Origin: an uncultured Mucispirillum sp.
Lineage (GTDB): Bacteria > Chrysiogenota > Deferribacteres > Deferribacterales > Mucispirillaceae
Assembly (NCBI GenBank): GCA_944325215.1
Contig: CALUZC010000002.1
Span: forward strand, 83,091 to 147,090
Direction: 5' to 3'
Length of the DNA stretch: 64,000 bases
How positions within the stretch are numbered: position 1 is the first letter of the stretch; each line of letters starts with the position of its first letter. Made by a program: the position numbers and the translations under genes. The notes beneath the pieces are model-generated. The model did no database searches, was not told the origin of the DNA, and saw only the letters and a program-made list of their open reading frames with translations. This document shows, in pieces, positions 27,380-35,624 of this stretch.

Positions 27380-29086
27380 CTATCTGATACGAACGTTAAT
27401 GCCCTCTTTACCTTCTGGGTCAACAGTGTGAACGGCACAAGCAATACATGGGTCAAAAGAGTGGATAGAACGAATAATTTCAAGTGGTTCTTCCATTCTT
27501 GCCACAGGAAGATTCATTAATGATTCTTCGTAAGGTCCTTGTCTGCCTTGGTCATCTCTTGGACCTGCTGTCCAAGTTGATGGAACTACTGCACTATAGT
27601 TTTCTATTACACCATTTTTAATTTTTACCCAGTGAGAAAGCATACCACGTGGAGCTTCGTTAAAACCTGCACCTTGGAATTCACCTTGTGGAACTTCTTT
27701 TAAATAGTTTACATATTTTTGGTCTGTTTTGCAGTTATCAAGTAATGTTTCAAGACATATTTCTGCATGATCAACCATTAATAATGCTCTTATTGCTCTT
27801 GCAGCATTTCTACCCATAATTGAGTTTAATTGACTTAATTGGATACCTGCTTTAGCTGCTACAAAATCCACATATTTTTTTACAACAGGGTCGCCACCAT
27901 AGTAACCAGCTAATACTTGTGCTATAGGACCAGTTTGTGTAACCTGGTTTTCAAACCTTGGTGATTTTGCCCAAGAGTATTTACCGTTTTCGTCCCAGTC
28001 TGTGTATGATGGAACTTGGTCACCATCATATGGGTGAAGTGTATCTTTAGAGTTTTTATACCAAGAGTGTGTAGTATTTTCTGTAATACCATCTCTTAAA
28101 AATGCATCTTTCCATGTTTTTATTTCTCTAAATTGAGTTCCGTTAATAACACCACCTTTTAAACCAAATTTTGTTAATTCAGAATTCATTGGAACTTCTG
28201 GAACTGCAATGTAGTTTTCAGAACATTTACCTAAATTAAAATATTCTTTATACGCACTACCTATTGCAATAACATCAGGAATATATGCACCCCTTACAAA
28301 TGCTGCAACTTCACCAAGAAGTTTTTTAATCCATTGAATTCTTTCCATATTAAGTGCTGCCATACTGTCAAAGTTAATTGCAGTAGATACACCACCAACT
28401 GTTAAGTTTTGGATATGTGGGTTTTTACTACCAATAATAGCAACTGCTTCAGCAATTTTTCTTTGGTATTCTAATGCTTCTAAATAGTGAGCAAAGCCTA
28501 ATAAGTTTATTTCTGGAGTTAATCTCATTGCTGGGTGACCCCAGTAACCTGTTCCATAAATACCTAAACTTTTAGTAGTTTTAAAAGATACTAATCTTTC
28601 TTTAGCATTTTTTAATGCATTAAAAGAGTTTGTTGCCCATGCTTGACCAACTGGTGAATAATCAGCAAGTGATTCTGCTATTTTTGCAGCTGCCTGAGGG
28701 TCTGCTTCTGTTGCACTAATAATATCAACCCAGTCTAATGCTGTTAAATGATAGAAATGCACTATATAGTCTTGTAAACACTGCATTGTGCTAACTAAGT
28801 TTCTTAATAAGTGTGCATTTAATGGAACTTCCACACCTAATGCATCTTCTACTGTTCTAATAGAACATAATGCGTGAGTAGTAGTACAAACACCACAAAA
28901 ACGTTGTGTCATAGCCCATGCACTACGTGGGTCTTTACCTCTCATTATTGTTTCAATTCCTCTAAATGCTTGAGCTGATGACCAAGAGTTTGATACTTTA
29001 CCACCTGCTACTTCAACATCTATACGGAGGTGTCCTTCTATCCTTGTAATAGGGTCAACTGTAATTCTATTTCCATTAACTGGCAT
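27380..29086 (-). CDS. hybC: [NiFe] hydrogenase large subunit, Hyb type
   Basis: 568 residues. The nickel-iron site ligands are C64 and C67 in RFCGVCTTTH and C547 and C550 in DPCIACAVH. The chain continues 15 residues past H553, the tail that a dedicated endopeptidase removes after nickel insertion. It oxidises H2 in the periplasm as partner of the small subunit and is carried through the Tat channel by it. It ends the hybO-hybA-hybB-hybC order known from enterobacterial hydrogenase 2. The maturation protease (hybD) and hyp genes do not follow. Confidence 0.96.
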   Translation of the reverse strand: MPVNGNRITVDPITRIEGHLRIDVEVAGGKVSNSWSSAQAFRGIETIMRGKDPRSAWAMTQRFCGVCTTTHALCSIRTVEDALGVEVPLNAHLLRNLVSTMQCLQDYIVHFYHLTALDWVDIISATEADPQAAAKIAESLADYSPVGQAWATNSFNALKNAKERLVSFKTTKSLGIYGTGYWGHPAMRLTPEINLLGFAHYLEALEYQRKIAEAVAIIGSKNPHIQNLTVGGVSTAINFDSMAALNMERIQWIKKLLGEVAAFVRGAYIPDVIAIGSAYKEYFNLGKCSENYIAVPEVPMNSELTKFGLKGGVINGTQFREIKTWKDAFLRDGITENTTHSWYKNSKDTLHPYDGDQVPSYTDWDENGKYSWAKSPRFENQVTQTGPIAQVLAGYYGGDPVVKKYVDFVAAKAGIQLSQLNSIMGRNAARAIRALLMVDHAEICLETLLDNCKTDQKYVNYLKEVPQGEFQGAGFNEAPRGMLSHWVKIKNGVIENYSAVVPSTWTAGPRDDQGRQGPYEESLMNLPVARMEEPLEIIRSIHSFDPCIACAVHTVDPEGKEGINVRIR

Positions 29087-29162
29087 ATAATTTCTCCTTT
29101 TTCAATTTTTTGGGTTATTACCCATTTAGCATTTTTTGTATGCTTTTATCTACATAAGTAGA

Positions 29163-30359
29163 TTAATGTTTGTGCCCATGTTTTTCTAAATTAGGTAAAA
29201 CTGGAGTTAATTTCACAAGCACCATATAACCTAATATTTCAATTGCAACAAATCCAACAGTTATTAAAAATTCTAATAAACTTGGGAAATATGCATGGTA
29301 TTCAGGACCAGGGCTAAAACCAACGTTGTAAACACCTATCCTATACATACCACCACCGATTAATAAAAGCATACCTATTAAAAAGATACCACTTTCACTT
29401 TTTGCATATCTGCAGGCAAGAACCATTAATGCTGGAACAATAACTAATATTAATTCAAGCCAGAACCAAATTGCTCTACCAGAAAATGCAAATGCATTTG
29501 ACCAGCCACCATTTAATGTTACAGAAATTACCCTTACGATTAACCAGAAGAACACGATATATGGTATTACTTTTGCTAAATCAACTATCTCTTTTTCAAA
29601 TGGTCGTTTTAAAAGCCTAGTAGAAAGCACTGTTTCAAAAGCTGTAATTGCAAAACCCATTAAAATTGCATTACTTAAGAATAATAATGGTAAGAATCCT
29701 GTCTGCCACATAGGGTCTAATTTATACCCCATAAGAACATAAAGTGTTCCAAGTGAAGACTGGTGCATTGTAGGAAGTGTTGCACCAATTGCTACAATTA
29801 CAAATAATGCTTTAGAGAAACGTTTTTCCCATGTTTTACCAAATTGCACTAATTTTGGTGATTTTTTTTCATCTTCATCTGCAAATCTTTCAAATACAGC
29901 TGGAAGATATTCAAGTATAAGCACTACGCAGTATGCCATAATACAAAGGGCAACTTCAAAAAGTGCTGAATTAGGGTTCATTCTGCTAGGAACAAAAAAG
30001 CTGTATGAGTTCCAATATCTACCAATATCCACCATAACGGATAAACCTGCTAAGCTGTATCCAAACATACTTGCAAGCACTGCAGAGCGAACCATAGCAT
30101 GATATTTAAAATTGTTCATTACATATACTGTTAAAGCTAATACATAGCCACCGCAGGCAATGGCAGAACCTGTTGCCACATCATAAGAAAGCCATATACC
30201 CCAAGGATAACCATTGGAAAGGTTTGAAACAGCTCCTATACCTGCAACGTATCTATATGCTACAATAGCCATACCAAGAAGCACTACTGCCAAAACTCCA
30301 TAAAAAGCAGGAGTTAATATAGGCGCTCTATGAACTGCATATTCTCTTTGACTGCTCAT
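29163..30359 (-). CDS. hybB: Hydrogenase integral membrane subunit (NrfD family)
   Basis: 398 residues with about ten membrane helices and the NrfD-family features near the N-terminus (GYPWGIWLSYDVATGSA) and centre (MHQSSLGTLYVL). It anchors the complex and passes electrons from HybA to the quinone pool without haem. It lies three bases downstream of hybA. Confidence 0.94.
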   Translation of the reverse strand: MSSQREYAVHRAPILTPAFYGVLAVVLLGMAIVAYRYVAGIGAVSNLSNGYPWGIWLSYDVATGSAIACGGYVLALTVYVMNNFKYHAMVRSAVLASMFGYSLAGLSVMVDIGRYWNSYSFFVPSRMNPNSALFEVALCIMAYCVVLILEYLPAVFERFADEDEKKSPKLVQFGKTWEKRFSKALFVIVAIGATLPTMHQSSLGTLYVLMGYKLDPMWQTGFLPLLFLSNAILMGFAITAFETVLSTRLLKRPFEKEIVDLAKVIPYIVFFWLIVRVISVTLNGGWSNAFAFSGRAIWFWLELILVIVPALMVLACRYAKSESGIFLIGMLLLIGGGMYRIGVYNVGFSPGPEYHAYFPSLLEFLITVGFVAIEILGYMVLVKLTPVLPNLEKHGHKH

Positions 30360-30362
30360 ATT

Positions 30363-31448
30363 CTATCCCTCCTTATTATTATGGTGTTCTTCTTGTTCAT
30401 GGTGTTTTTTATTGTTGCGGTTTACAACAAATGCTAACAATGCAAAAAGGCTGATAGGTGCTATACCATATTTATAGATAGTATGCTGAATACCTTCAGA
30501 TTTATATGCAGTAGCTCTATCACCTATTTTATCAACAGGAAAATCAAGTTTTCTAAAGTCAACAGCAGAGATTATAAGCTCACCTGTTCCACCATAGATT
30601 TTTTCACCAAGAACAGATTCACCACGTGCTGTATCTTCATAATATTTATTTTCGCCTTTTTCTTTTGACTGAGCTATACGGCTTTTAGCAAGCTCTAATA
30701 AATCCTGCCTTCTGCCATATAAAACTGCACCTGTTGGGCACACTTTTGTGCAGGCAGTGCCTTTATTAGGGTTATCTTTATATGTGGCGTTACCGTTTGC
30801 ATCAATATCAAAATCATTTGTTTTTGGATTGATAGTAGAACGGCACATATCACATTTAGTGATTTTTGCATTAGCCCTGTGCCAATCAAAAGCTGGTATA
30901 TTAAATGGACAAGCCATTTGACAATAACGGCAGCCAATACACCTGTTAGGGTCATAAGTAACAACACCATCATCTTTATCTTTTTGTAATGCACTTACAG
31001 GACAAGCTGATACACAGCCCGGTTTTTTACAGTGCATACAGTTTTGTTTGATAAAGTGTGCTTTACCTTCTTCATCAACATGTTTTTTGATGATTGTTCT
31101 CATTCTGTAATCAAGCCCGTTAACAACTATCCATGGTTTATCTGGACTGAACTGGTCTTCCTTAGCAATAACAGGAATAATATCATTTCTTTCAATGAAA
31201 TTAAGTTCTTCTAACGGCTTGTCTAAATTATCTTTTCTATGTAAAAAGTTTGTTTCATAGCAAGCTACAACGCAAGTTTGGCAACCAATACATACAGTAG
31301 AATCATAAAATTTTACCATTGTATTTTCAGCAAAAGGTGCATTTTCGTCCTCTGAAGCTATTGTATAAGACGGAGTTAATGTGATTGCACCTGCTGCTGC
31401 CACTGTTCCTGCAGCCGCTTTTAAAAAATCGCGTCTATTTGTTTTCAT
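30363..31448 (-). CDS. hybA: Hydrogenase 4Fe-4S ferredoxin subunit HybA
   Basis: 361 residues from the ATG at 31448, which has AAGGAG seven bases upstream; a start ten codons earlier is less likely. A twin-arginine leader (NRRDFLKAA) is followed by four cysteine clusters: CIGCQTCVVAC, CMHCKKPGCVSAC, CIGCRYCQMAC and CDMC with ACTKVC, enough for four [4Fe-4S] centres. A C-terminal membrane helix near residues 325-345 and a His-rich tail follow. It wires the small subunit to HybB. It overlaps hybO by 14 bases. Confidence 0.95.
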   Translation of the reverse strand: MKTNRRDFLKAAAGTVAAAGAITLTPSYTIASEDENAPFAENTMVKFYDSTVCIGCQTCVVACYETNFLHRKDNLDKPLEELNFIERNDIIPVIAKEDQFSPDKPWIVVNGLDYRMRTIIKKHVDEEGKAHFIKQNCMHCKKPGCVSACPVSALQKDKDDGVVTYDPNRCIGCRYCQMACPFNIPAFDWHRANAKITKCDMCRSTINPKTNDFDIDANGNATYKDNPNKGTACTKVCPTGAVLYGRRQDLLELAKSRIAQSKEKGENKYYEDTARGESVLGEKIYGGTGELIISAVDFRKLDFPVDKIGDRATAYKSEGIQHTIYKYGIAPISLFALLAFVVNRNNKKHHEQEEHHNNKEG

Positions 31449-32601
31449 CCTCTGGCTCCTTAGGAAGTTTTCCTGCATACATTACACCTGCACCAATTGC
31501 AGCGCCTACAAGTCCACCAACAACTGCAGCTTGAGCTGCTGATGATTCTTTACCTTTACCTAATGTTTCAGGTGCACTTGCATATGGTCTTGGTTGAGCC
31601 ACTTTTGCTAATGAGAATAAACTATCTTTGAATAATACATTTCCTTCTGTACAACCTATACATGGGCAGCCATTACCAATAGGCCACGCAGCTCCATCAT
31701 TAAAGTGAATGATTGAGCAGTTTGCATATGTTTCAGGACCTTTACAACCCATGTGATATAAACACCAGCCATTTCTGTGGCCTTCATCACCAAACTCTCT
31801 TACAAACCTGCCTGCATCAAAATGAGGCCTACGTTCGCAATGTTCGTGGATTAATCTGCCGTATGCAAATGTTGGACGGTGAGCAAGCTCATCTTTTATA
31901 TCAAAATTTTCTTTTGGTGGTATTTTTGGTCCTTTTTCTGGAAGTTTACCAAATGTAGCAAAGTATAATATTACACTTAAAATATTATATGGGTTAGGTG
32001 GACAGCCAGGGATAGAGATATATTTTGCTTGTAATGCTTCTTCATTCCAGTTCATATCATCAACTAATATATCTATCACACCTTTTGCTTTTGTAGGGTT
32101 TGGTTCAATAGCAACAATACCACCACTTGTAGCACAAGCACCAAGTGATACAACTACCATTGCTTTTTCAGCAGCCTCTTTAAAAGACTGTAATGCAGTT
32201 TTACCACCAATTTGGCAGCAAACAGCCATATCATCAGTAGGAATAGAGCCTTCAATAACTAAAATGTATTTACCAGCATGCTTTTCAATAGCTTCATGAA
32301 GTGCTTTCTCAGCCTGGTCACCTGCACCAGCCATTAATGTTTCTTGATATTCAAGATTAATAATATCAAGCACTACTTCTGCTATGCTTGGGTGGTTAGC
32401 TCTTAAAAGAGCCTCAGAACAACCTGTACACTCTTGATAATGGAGCCAAATAACTGGTGGACGATTATCCTGATTGTCTGCTTGAGCAACAACTTGTTCA
32501 GCCATTGCAATTGGTAATCCCATGACTGCAGTTGCTGTTGAAACTGTTTTCATGAAATCACGCCTAGTTATCCCTGCGGATAAAAAACTACGTTCGATCA
32601 T
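31435..32601 (-). CDS. hybO: [NiFe] hydrogenase small subunit, Hyb type
   Basis: 388 residues from the ATG at 32601 (AAGGGGG five bases upstream; a longer frame is rejected). The Tat leader TRRDFMKT exports the folded heterodimer. Iron-sulfur ligands are seen in CTGCSE, GACAT, PGCPPNP, HEHCERR and the CLYHMGCKGP / CPCIGC groups, i.e. proximal, medial and distal clusters. A glycine-zipper-like C-terminal helix (about 355-375) anchors it in the membrane. Its promoter must lie in the 480 bases upstream, where two inverted repeats occur. Confidence 0.95.
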   Translation of the reverse strand: MIERSFLSAGITRRDFMKTVSTATAVMGLPIAMAEQVVAQADNQDNRPPVIWLHYQECTGCSEALLRANHPSIAEVVLDIINLEYQETLMAGAGDQAEKALHEAIEKHAGKYILVIEGSIPTDDMAVCCQIGGKTALQSFKEAAEKAMVVVSLGACATSGGIVAIEPNPTKAKGVIDILVDDMNWNEEALQAKYISIPGCPPNPYNILSVILYFATFGKLPEKGPKIPPKENFDIKDELAHRPTFAYGRLIHEHCERRPHFDAGRFVREFGDEGHRNGWCLYHMGCKGPETYANCSIIHFNDGAAWPIGNGCPCIGCTEGNVLFKDSLFSLAKVAQPRPYASAPETLGKGKESSAAQAAVVGGLVGAAIGAGVMYAGKLPKEPEDENK

Positions 32602-32674
32602 ACAAACCCCCTTGTGCCACACATCGTTAGTGGTGCGTTTGCACATAATTTTTATTTATATTATATATTTATAT

Positions 32675-32688
32675 CATGGCGTACCATG
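32675..32688. promoter_or_regulatory. Short palindrome upstream of hybO
   Basis: CATGG-CGTA-CCATG, 74-87 bases before the hybO start, adjacent to AT-rich -10-like TATAAAT on the minus strand. Confidence 0.45.
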
Positions 32689-32739
32689 TAATAATGCAAT
32701 ATAAAACATAAAACTTTGATACTTTTCTGAAATAATACC

Positions 32740-32769
32740 ATATCAGTATAGGCACATACACACTGATAT
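32740..32769. promoter_or_regulatory. Inverted repeat upstream of hybO
   Basis: Perfect 8-bp arms ATATCAGT and ACTGATAT (32740-32747, 32762-32769) with 14 bases between and an inner GTAT/ATAC pairing. Size and spacing suit a dimeric regulator; neither FNR nor NarL consensus is a clean match. Confidence 0.5.
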
Positions 32770-33081
32770 ATTATACTTATACCATACTTTTAAAAATAAA
32801 ACAATAGATTTAATTGTTTTGCCTTAAAAAAATTTATTATATTTATTTTTTTTGCTGATTTTGTAACATATTAATAAATAAGAAGTTATTATCATAGTAA
32901 ATTACTAGAAATTATGTTTATGGTTATATTTTTTGAAAAATTTAGAATTTTTATTATATAATTTTTATGTTTTAACTTATAATTGAAATATAAAATTTAA
33001 TTACTAATCATAAAAAGACTATTTTTATCTTTTTAAAAAAATATAATCCTAGTATTTACTAGACAATTCAAGGAAATTTAA

Positions 33082-33117
33082 AAAACAAATTGTGCCTTAA
33101 AAAATAAGGCACAATTT
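33082..33117 (-). terminator. pyk terminator
   Basis: A perfect 13-bp stem AAATTGTGCCTTA / TAAGGCACAATTT (33087-33099, 33105-33117) with an A5 loop runs on the minus strand into GTTTTTT, about 95 bases after the pyk stop. Confidence 0.88.
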
Positions 33118-33210
33118 AAGATGTATTAAAGAAAGTGTAATTATATATGTATATGTGATTATATAAATATAACTATTTATACTAATAATATATTAATATT
33201 CCATATATTT

Positions 33211-34629
33211 TTAGATTTGAACTAATCTTAAAAGGCTTGTTGTGCCTGTTTTACCAAAAGGCATACCAGCAGTTACAATTATTGTATCGCCCTGTTCAAC
33301 AAGTCCTGTTTCTATGGCTTTAATTTTTGCCGTTTCTACAACAGAATCCATATCTGTCATTACTTCACTATATACAGCTTGTGCTCCCCATATTAAACTC
33401 ATCATAGAACATACTCTTTCTTCAAAAGTAAGCACAAGCAGTTCACATTCTGGTCTAAAACGTGATATACAGTATGGGGCAAGCCCAGTTGCAGAATAAC
33501 TTACTATTGCTTTTGCTCCAACATCTTTTGCAAGCCAGCAGGCAGCTCGCCCTATGGCTAAGGTAAATGAGTGAGTGTTTCTAAAAAAAGAGCTATCAAA
33601 ATCTGGTGTATGTTTATTATGCTGTTCTGCAGCACGGGCAATACGGGCAAGTGTTGCAACTGCCACATCTGGATAATCACCATTTGCTGTTTCATCTGAA
33701 AGCATTAATGCATCTGTGCCATCTATTACTGCATTTGCAACATCAGTAGTTTCACCTCTTGTAGGACGCTGTGCTTTTACCATACTAGCAAGCATTTGAG
33801 TAGCAGTTATTGTTATTCTTCCTGCTTTTTTTGCCTGAGCAATTATATGTTTTTGAACATGTGGTATTTCTTCTAGTGGCATTTCCACACCTAAATCACC
33901 ACGAGCCACCATTACACCATTTACCACATCTAATATCTCTTCTAAATTTGTAACAGCCTGTGGTTTTTCTATTTTTGCAATAAGCAATGGTTTATGTTCG
34001 CTATTATCTATTATATTTTTTATTTCTTCTAAATCTTTAGCAGAACGGACAAAAGAAAGAGCAACAAAATCAAGTTTTTCTTCTAAACCCATTTTTAAAT
34101 CTTCCCTGTCCTTGTCACTAAACGCTGGCACATGTAAATCAGACTGTGGCATATTAACGCCTTTTTTAGTATATACTACACCTCCAGTAATTACTTCGCA
34201 TATTACTTTTACACCATCAATACCAGTAACACGTAACTCCATCATACCATCTGCTAAAAGTATCCTTTCTCCAACCTGCACTTCATCATGAAGTTTAGGA
34301 TAATCTACAGGCAGTGCATTTTCGCATTTCTCATTAGATGAAGCAAGAGCAACATAATCACCAACAATAAGTCTTACACCTTCTTCTGGAAGCTTGCCTA
34401 AACGGATTTTAGGACCGCATAAATCTTGCAAAAATCCTATTTTTACTCCAATCTCTTTAGCAATTTTTCTAACTAATCTAATTGTTTCCCTGTGACTTTC
34501 ATGGGTTCCATGTGAAAAATTCAATCGTGCTACATTCATGCCATTTTCAATCATTTTACGAATTGTACTTTCAGAATTAGAAGCAGGACCAATAGTGCAT
34601 ATTAATTTTGTTTTTGTAATTGCTTTCAT
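33211..34629 (-). CDS. pyk: Pyruvate kinase
   Basis: 472 residues, normal for the bacterial enzyme. It opens with TKLICTIGPAS and NVARLNFSHG; catalytic and Mg-binding segments LIAKIEKPQA and MVARGDLGVEMP follow, then ITATQMLASM and the regulatory C-terminal domain. It converts phosphoenolpyruvate and ADP to pyruvate and ATP. GGAG lies before the ATG. It is flanked by its own promoter-like elements and a strong terminator, so is probably monocistronic. Confidence 0.97.
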   Translation of the reverse strand: MKAITKTKLICTIGPASNSESTIRKMIENGMNVARLNFSHGTHESHRETIRLVRKIAKEIGVKIGFLQDLCGPKIRLGKLPEEGVRLIVGDYVALASSNEKCENALPVDYPKLHDEVQVGERILLADGMMELRVTGIDGVKVICEVITGGVVYTKKGVNMPQSDLHVPAFSDKDREDLKMGLEEKLDFVALSFVRSAKDLEEIKNIIDNSEHKPLLIAKIEKPQAVTNLEEILDVVNGVMVARGDLGVEMPLEEIPHVQKHIIAQAKKAGRITITATQMLASMVKAQRPTRGETTDVANAVIDGTDALMLSDETANGDYPDVAVATLARIARAAEQHNKHTPDFDSSFFRNTHSFTLAIGRAACWLAKDVGAKAIVSYSATGLAPYCISRFRPECELLVLTFEERVCSMMSLIWGAQAVYSEVMTDMDSVVETAKIKAIETGLVEQGDTIIVTAGMPFGKTGTTSLLRLVQI

Positions 34630-34690
34630 TGCAAATATTCTCCATTATTATTTTATAGCAACAAATACTTTATAATATTTATTTTATGCT

Positions 34691-34718
34691 TATATATCAT
34701 AAATTTATAAATCAGCAA
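34691..34718 (-). promoter_or_regulatory. Putative pyk promoter
   Basis: On the minus strand TTGCTG (34713-34718) and TATATA (34691-34696) lie 16 bases apart, 60 bases upstream of pyk. Weak match in AT-rich sequence. Confidence 0.35.
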
Positions 34719-34724
34719 ATATAT

Positions 34725-35624
34725 TTAATTACATTTTATTCTATACAGGCTGTAAAAATATGTCTGTAACTCCTCATTTGTCATTACATGACCATTCATA
34801 CATTTGCCTTTAATAATATTATCATTTTTAAAGTCTATTGTGGCATATAATGAACCATCTTCATTATACTTGTTTACTTTTCCATGACGCATATCATTTA
34901 GATAATCTACTGTCATCATCAAATTACCATTTTCATAATATGCTTTCATTGTTCCATTAATAGCACCTTTTTTATATGGTACTAAAAGGTCTACTTTTCC
35001 GTTTTTAAAATAATCTATTTCATTGCCATCTCTAACACCATTATAGTAATTAGAACGCATAGATACTATTCCGTCATTAAAATATTCTATTACTTTACCA
35101 TGTTTAAAATCATTCTTATAGTTAAATACAGCCTTTAATGAGCCATCAACATAATAATCCTTTCGCACGCCTTCTGCTTTACCATTTTTATATGGTATAT
35201 AGAAATGAAGCTGACCCTGTTCATAATATTCCTTTAATAGTCCATCAATTTTATCATTTTTATAAGGTGTTTCTGTTAATATTGCACCACTTGGATAAAA
35301 TCTTTTTTCTATACCATGTTTTTTATTATTTTTATATGGTGTAATAGTTTCGATTACATCTTCATAATAGTATAAATATGCATTACCTTCTATTCTACCA
35401 TTTTTTATAGGATAATATATAATTCGCCCATCTATATTTTTATAACATGCTGTTCCATTTGATGTGTTAGATATAAATATTCCACCCCTGCGAACCTTAG
35501 TTATATCTGCCTTTGTGATTTCAAAATTACATTTTCTATTTTGAGAAAAAGAAATATCATATGATGAAAATAAAAAGAAAGTAATCAATACAGGAATATA
35601 TATATAAAACTGCCTATTTATCAT
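34725..35624 (-). CDS. Secreted YwqK/MORN-like repeat protein
   Basis: 299 residues with a signal-peptide-like N-terminus (about 8-27) and at least eight tandem repeats of about 24 residues built on the pattern YKNGKxxGxxKxYYxDGxL. This repeat is shared by YwqK-family proteins, named as antitoxins in B. subtilis but widespread as surface or periplasmic repeat proteins. Two cysteines near the end may pair. The start codon overlaps the flhA stop region by 11 bases, so the gene is translationally coupled to flhA. No toxin partner is adjacent. Confidence 0.85.
   Translation of the reverse strand: MINRQFYIYIPVLITFFLFSSYDISFSQNRKCNFEITKADITKVRRGGIFISNTSNGTACYKNIDGRIIYYPIKNGRIEGNAYLYYYEDVIETITPYKNNKKHGIEKRFYPSGAILTETPYKNDKIDGLLKEYYEQGQLHFYIPYKNGKAEGVRKDYYVDGSLKAVFNYKNDFKHGKVIEYFNDGIVSMRSNYYNGVRDGNEIDYFKNGKVDLLVPYKKGAINGTMKAYYENGNLMMTVDYLNDMRHGKVNKYNEDGSLYATIDFKNDNIIKGKCMNGHVMTNEELQTYFYSLYRIKCN

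Larger units (their letters stand above)
32602..33081. other. Upstream region of the hyb operon
   Basis: 480 bases between hybO and the pyk terminator. It holds the two inverted repeats listed; the part from about 32790 to 33080 is very AT-rich with no gene visible on either strand. Confidence 0.65.

Noticed and set aside
27289..27483. 64-codon minus-strand frame overlapping the end of hybC.
   Set aside because: It lies in another frame of the conserved HybC C-terminus, which is clearly the coding frame.
32602..32640. TGGCAC followed by GGGGGTTTG before hybO as a sigma54 promoter.
   Set aside because: The GC element at -12 is missing at the required spacing, and the G-run is better read as the ribosome binding site.
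34725..35624. YwqK-like protein as the antitoxin of a toxin-antitoxin pair.
   Set aside because: It has a signal peptide and no neighbouring toxin-like gene; the name reflects one family member only.
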